Below are positions 60,318-64,000 of a stretch of 64,000 nt of DNA, in pieces; the first letter of the stretch is position 1; each line of letters opens with the position of its first letter. The stretch covers positions 28,336,392 to 28,400,391 of the forward strand of contig CM057142.1 in assembly GCA_029964075.1 (NCBI GenBank), written 5' to 3'. The translations under genes were made by a program, and so were the position numbers. The notes beneath the pieces are model-generated. The model did not search any database and was not told where the DNA came from. It was given only the letters and a program-made list of their open reading frames with translations. Source of the stretch: Patiria pectinifera (lineage: Eukaryota > Echinodermata > Asteroidea > Valvatida > Asterinidae).

Positions 60318-60956
60318 TTACATCCTCCGGTGAGGCGGGGGAATTTTCAACGAAACAGTTGTGTTTAAATAAACAGAATGCTCGCCAGCCCGTCCGAGGA
60401 GGTTGGGAAACGTCGTCGCGTAAATGTCCGCTTGCGAGGCTAATGTACGAAACCGGTGCATCTGAAAACAGGAAAGGGAATCGGCGATTTCATTGTGCAC
60501 TCCTGGTATGTGAATGGCCTTAAAAGTGATATTAAAACGCAAACACTGACAGACAAACAGCCGAACTAAGTGCATAAAAATATCGCAACTTTATGATTGC
60601 GTATTTATGATATGAACTACTGCAATGTTATCCGAGCGGAAACGCACTTTACGGTTGGCTAACTGGGGGGCCCAACAATACACGGCGATTACTAACGGGC
60701 AAAATTCGCAGTATGCTATGGATGGCGACAGTGCTAAAAACTCGGGAGTCCATCTGCCCTGAAACCACTGACCGTCGAAAAAACCGCCAAACCCGATGCT
60801 GGCGGCGGCGTCGGTGAACAACTCTTATGTATCATTATCGTACCAGCCCTGATCACGAAACGGCGATACCCCATTAAAATGCTCAAGGAATTCTAACCAC
60901 ATTAGCAGGTGCAGTTTCGCGCCCGGCGAAATGCGTGCTTTATGATGTGACTTCTT
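60318..60956 (-). pseudogene. RNase H domain of the Ngaro-like element (two stops)
   Basis: After the MITE the reading frame resumes with SHHKARISPGAKLHLLMWLEFL and FNGVSPFRD, then ELFTDAAASIGFGGFF, AYCEFCPLVIAVYCW, RSDNIAVVHIIN, LVRLFVCQCLRFNI and IHIPGVHNEIADSLS. The RNase H acidic residues (TDA, CEF, SDN, ADS) are all present. Two in-frame TAA codons interrupt it (60825-60827 just before ELFTDAA, and 60591-60593 after INTQS). Confidence 0.8.
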
Positions 60957-60959
60957 TAA

Positions 60960-61327
60960 CCCTAAAGGGGCCGGGTTATTTTGACCATCTCTCAGCCGCC
61001 CCCCCCCCCCAATTCTCGGCCATCGAGTGACGAAATATTTTGAAACTCGGTACATGCATAGAGCAACTCTTCATGAACATACCCAAGAAATTTCATGACC
61101 AAAGGTCAAAGAGTTTTGGAATTATGGCTAATTAATTATTCATATGTATGAATGGCAATTTTGGTTTGTGTACACAACGTATATGGGAAAATTCAGTTTT
61201 TCCGGCGCATAGCGCCGAAAAAAATTTGCTGCGCGACAACCCCTCGTCTGATTTTTATGTTTTGGGTGTCAAAAGATGTGCAAAGCTCGAGGCTAAAAAG
61301 TCATTCCGCCCCCCGGCCTTTTTAGGG
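60960..61327 (-). mobile_element. TTAA-flanked MITE, copy d, inside the retrotransposon
   Basis: A 368-base copy between TTAA at 60956-60959 and 61328-61331, with CCCTAAAGGGGCCGGG and its inverted partner at 61314-61327 and the family interior in reverse orientation relative to copies a-c. It splits the element between the RT thumb region (RRLIDLSHG) and the segment before RNase H, so it inserted after the retrotransposon did. Confidence 0.9.
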
Positions 61328-61331
61328 TTAA

Positions 61332-62290
61332 CCCGTGGGATAAGTCAATTAAACGCCTGGTAAACGCTCGGCCCGGGGCGATAGCACGACATACACAATT
61401 GAGTGAACCAACCATAGACTGAATAATCCTCAATGACAAATGTTTCCGTCCCAAACTTGACTGAATTTTCTCCCGGAGCACAAGTACCTTAATTGTTGTG
61501 AGGCACCCGTATTTCGCGCTTTACTGTATCGATTTCCAAACCGAGATAAGTAATAACTTGACAAGGGCCCTCCGTCTTTTCTTCTGCGAGCGTTACCTGT
61601 AGCTGAGCGCAAACATCCTGAAAGGTACTAAGAAATTCTTCACAGCGCTCCTTTGATGGGCCAATGAACAAAAAATCATCTAGGTAATGTGTTATAGTGT
61701 CTGTTGCTAAAATGCGCTTGATATGAAATTCCAAAAAGGTGCTAAAGGTTTCAAAGAGCGCACAAGAGACCGAGCAGCCCATGGGTAAGCATTTATCATA
61801 GTAAAACTTATTCTGAAACTGAAAACCCAAAAGTTCGTAGTCAGAAGGAGAGACGGGAAGAAGCCGAAAGGCAGATTTGATTTCTGTTTTTGCTAACCAA
61901 GCATGTGGGCCCACTGACATAGCTATTTCTACGGCTGCATCGAACGATGCGTAATGGACTTTACACATGTCTTTATCGATAAAGTCGTTAACTGAATCCC
62001 CCAGGGGATATGACAAATGGTGGATGAGGCGAAAAGAGCCGGGCTGATGCTTAGGGACAAGCCCAATGGGTAAACATTGGAGATTCGGAAAAAGGCGATG
62101 AATGAAAGGTCCCGCAATGCGGCCCAAATCGATTTCGTTTTGCAACTTCTTAAGAATTACATCAGTCCTATCTGTTACAGATTGAAGGCAAGTGGAATCC
62201 CTGCCAACCCTAACACCCTGGTAACCAAGGGGAAAACCCCGTAAAAGCCTTGTTCAAGAAAAGCAGCTGCCGATTTATCTGGATAATATG
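61332..62290 (-). pseudogene. Reverse transcriptase of the Ngaro-like element (frameshifted)
   Basis: From upstream: SYYPDKSAAAFLEQGF, then in another frame FPLGYQGVRVG, KLQNEIDLGRIAGPF, PIGLVPKHQPGSFRLIHHLS, SVNDFID, KTEIKSAFRLLPV, CLPMGCSVSCALFETFSTFL, HYLDDFLFIG, TYLGLEID, and after a second shift near 61505 VLREKIQSSLGRKHLSL and NCVCRAIAPGRAF. The catalytic YLDD is intact but the motif-A Asp is Glu (TEIKSAF). Frameshifts lie near 62225 and 61505. Confidence 0.85.
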
Positions 62291-62559
62291 ACAACCATTT
62301 CCGTAAAACGACCAAATTAATGGGTGTTACTGTTGGAGGCACGAACATTTACGTGTGCGTTCCCTTTATTCCACTGCTGGTTGCCGGTGATCGTGCTCGT
62401 TTTTGGCCCCGCATTGGCCGGACGAAGTGCCTGCTGATGTACGCCCAACGTCGCAGACGGAGTCTTTGTGTAGCGCGTATACGTTGCGCTAGCGGGGGTG
62501 GTCGATTGCTTCGCGGGGGTGCCTTGAGCGGCAGGCCCCACGCCCACTCTTCACGTCGA

Positions 62560-63817
62560 CGCGCTGTGATCAAATTGTGTGCACCGGCTGCAAGTATAAA
62601 CGTACCGGCAGGGATTCCATCGGCAACCTGATAGGGCATTAAACGCAAAGCAGACGTTCTTCGGCAAGTGGTTTCGAGCGGCTACCGCGGTGGTACTTGC
62701 AGCGGGTAGCATGCTGCCGGCCGCAGCGACAGTAACCTACAGCTCCATATCCATCGACGCCCAGGAGCGTGAGGGGTTCGCCTCCATGCGCAAGCGGAAT
62801 TGTTCGTCGTAATTGCGCCAGCCAAGACCGGGGAACTGTACAGCCGCGGTATGAACAATTTCTGCATACTTGCGTAACTCAAGGAAACGCCCCGGATGAC
62901 GCGTAGCATAAATCGCCATAAACACATGAAAAGCGCTTGACCACTTATCGATTGAATCTACTTTACGGGGGTGCGGTGTCGCCAGACGAAAAACCACCTT
63001 GCCTTGCTCGACTGCCATGGTTAATTCAGATCCACTCTCCGTGGAAGTCAGTACCCTAGTTGCATTGTCGCGATATAACGAAGCTAAATCAACGTACTGT
63101 CCGTTCCAAATCTTCTCTTTTGATGGCTGGAGGGATGTGGACATCAATAGGGGCATCGTTCCCAAAAGATTGCAGTGGCGCGGGTCGACCCATCATGCCC
63201 GAATAAGCAGATAGGCCCCCTAATGGAAAACTAGTAGTACCGGCTTGGTCAAGTGGATTTAGGCCTATTGCTAGGTTATTGTTACCGATCGGAGGGACTG
63301 GAATTGCAGGTGCTAGTGAGTTACCGATTACGACATCTCTACCGGTCGTACCGCCAACGTTATTGATTATACCACTACTAGCATCAGCCCTACTGGAATT
63401 GACTGGATTAAAACCTAAGCCCACACTTAAATTACTATTATTGGTAACCAAACAGCTCGGGGGATTAGGTTGCAGTCCGCTTGTAATAGCTCTCGAGCTT
63501 GACTCACCACCCATAGCCACGCTTGCTCCGGTAGAGTTTGGACCTCCGCTGAAACCCGCCGCCGAGACGATCTGGTTGGGCGCTGGGCGTGAGGCGAGCG
63601 CGCGCTGATCCTCCGCTGACTGACCGCTTACTGTTGCGGTGGTGGACGGCGGCGCGTCAACCGGGGCCGTGGCGCCGATCACCGCGGTGCTCTCATCGTT
63701 GGTCGCAGAGTCGACCGTCACTAAAGTGCGGGGACGTCCGGGCCCGCGGCGACGACCACTGACATACGGGGGAGGTGTTCTCCGGGCCTGCTTCTTGTAC
63801 CGTTTAGGGCGTGACAT
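62560..63817 (-). pseudogene. gag-like ORF of the Ngaro-like element (frameshift and stop)
   Basis: Starts probably at MSRPKRYKKQ (63817). A basic N-terminus has an AT-hook-like RRRGPGRPRT, followed by a long Ser/Thr/Asn/Gly/Pro-rich low-complexity stretch to about 63150. A frameshift near 63120 joins to KIWNGQYVDLASLYRDN and the structured domain KWSSAFHVFMAIY, RYPG-like HPGRFLELRKYAEIV, GWRNYDEQFRLRM. A TAG at 62739-62737 (probably a former Trp codon after MDMEL) is followed in the same frame by a zinc-knuckle-like CFAFNALSGCRWNPCRYVYT ending CSRC..FDH. Two lesions make it non-functional. Confidence 0.75.
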
Positions 63818-64000
63818 CTCAGGGAAGACGAAGAACCCAACCAGACGGAATGGGTTAAATTCCAACTTACGCTAGCTGTATCGCACTCAAACAGTCCAGA
63901 GTCGGTCCTGAAATGTCTGTGACTCGTTCAATAATAATGCATTTTATATTGTAGTGATACAATAAAATATTAACCCACCACCCCATCAGCCACCTTTGGT

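Larger units (their letters stand above)
58760..64000 (-). mobile_element. DIRS/Ngaro-like tyrosine-recombinase retrotransposon (decayed)
   Basis: On the minus strand the order is gag (63817 to about 62560), reverse transcriptase (62290-61330), RNase H (60950-60330), tyrosine recombinase (60285-59526) and an SGNH hydrolase (59427-58901). RT plus tyrosine recombinase without integrase defines DIRS-like elements; the downstream SGNH hydrolase points to Ngaro. The copy carries several frameshifts, in-frame stops and a MITE insertion. The left boundary is uncertain and the right (5') end lies beyond the window. Confidence 0.88.

Noticed and set aside
62317-62648. Overlapping ORFs on both strands near the gag-RT boundary as separate genes
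   Set aside because: The zinc-knuckle reading (CFAFN...CRWNPC) lies in the gag frame; these ORFs are other-frame shadows of the decayed element.

Overview
The window looks like nuclear DNA of a marine invertebrate deuterostome, most likely an echinoderm; hemichordate or amphioxus cannot be excluded. It is AT-rich and intron-containing, with very low coding density. It carries a secreted collagen/C1q gene, a tandem F-type lectin (fucolectin) gene, fragments of an SLC12-like and a histidine-acid-phosphatase-like gene, and a DIRS/Ngaro-type tyrosine-recombinase retrotransposon. No species was identified.

Layout. 1-5.8 kb: degenerate satellites and a TTAA-flanked MITE. 5.8-16 kb: a promoter-like module (TATA + Inr) followed by small ATG-free exon-like cassettes, a ~50 bp minisatellite, two 1.4 kb units rich in TGACGTCA and CTTCCGG motifs, and an exact 524 bp tandem duplication. 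This block probably holds the 5' end of the collagen/C1q gene whose coding exon is at 18881-19627. 16-18 kb: a possible minus-strand transcription unit and a ~220 bp AT microsatellite. 20-31 kb: transposon debris (hAT-like, TWA-flanked, foldback, one tRNA-derived SINE), an SLC12-like exon (minus) and a damaged phosphatase exon (minus). 31-38 kb: inverted repeats, then a tandemly repeated segment carrying a second phosphatase exon copy. 38.9-44.3 kb: a full nine-exon gene model for a secreted protein with two F-type lectin domains, with TATA, Inr, signal peptide, phase-1 introns and poly(A) signal. 45-50 kb: two matching MITEs and diverged satellites. 50.5-57.3 kb: a second, collinear copy of the 5.8-13.6 kb promoter/exon block, in which the minisatellite has grown from about 8 to about 48 units. 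58.8-64 kb: a decayed minus-strand Ngaro-like element (gag, RT, RNase H, tyrosine recombinase, SGNH hydrolase) interrupted by a TTAA MITE and running off the right edge.

Function. The two well-supported host genes encode secreted recognition proteins (C1q-type head with collagen stalk; fucose-type lectin), so an innate-immunity role is the natural reading, but co-location alone does not prove they work together. The most unusual structure is the duplicated promoter plus exon-cassette block with its attached minisatellite and CRE-like arrays. The second copy has no visible coding exon inside the window; the retrotransposon lies where one might be expected.
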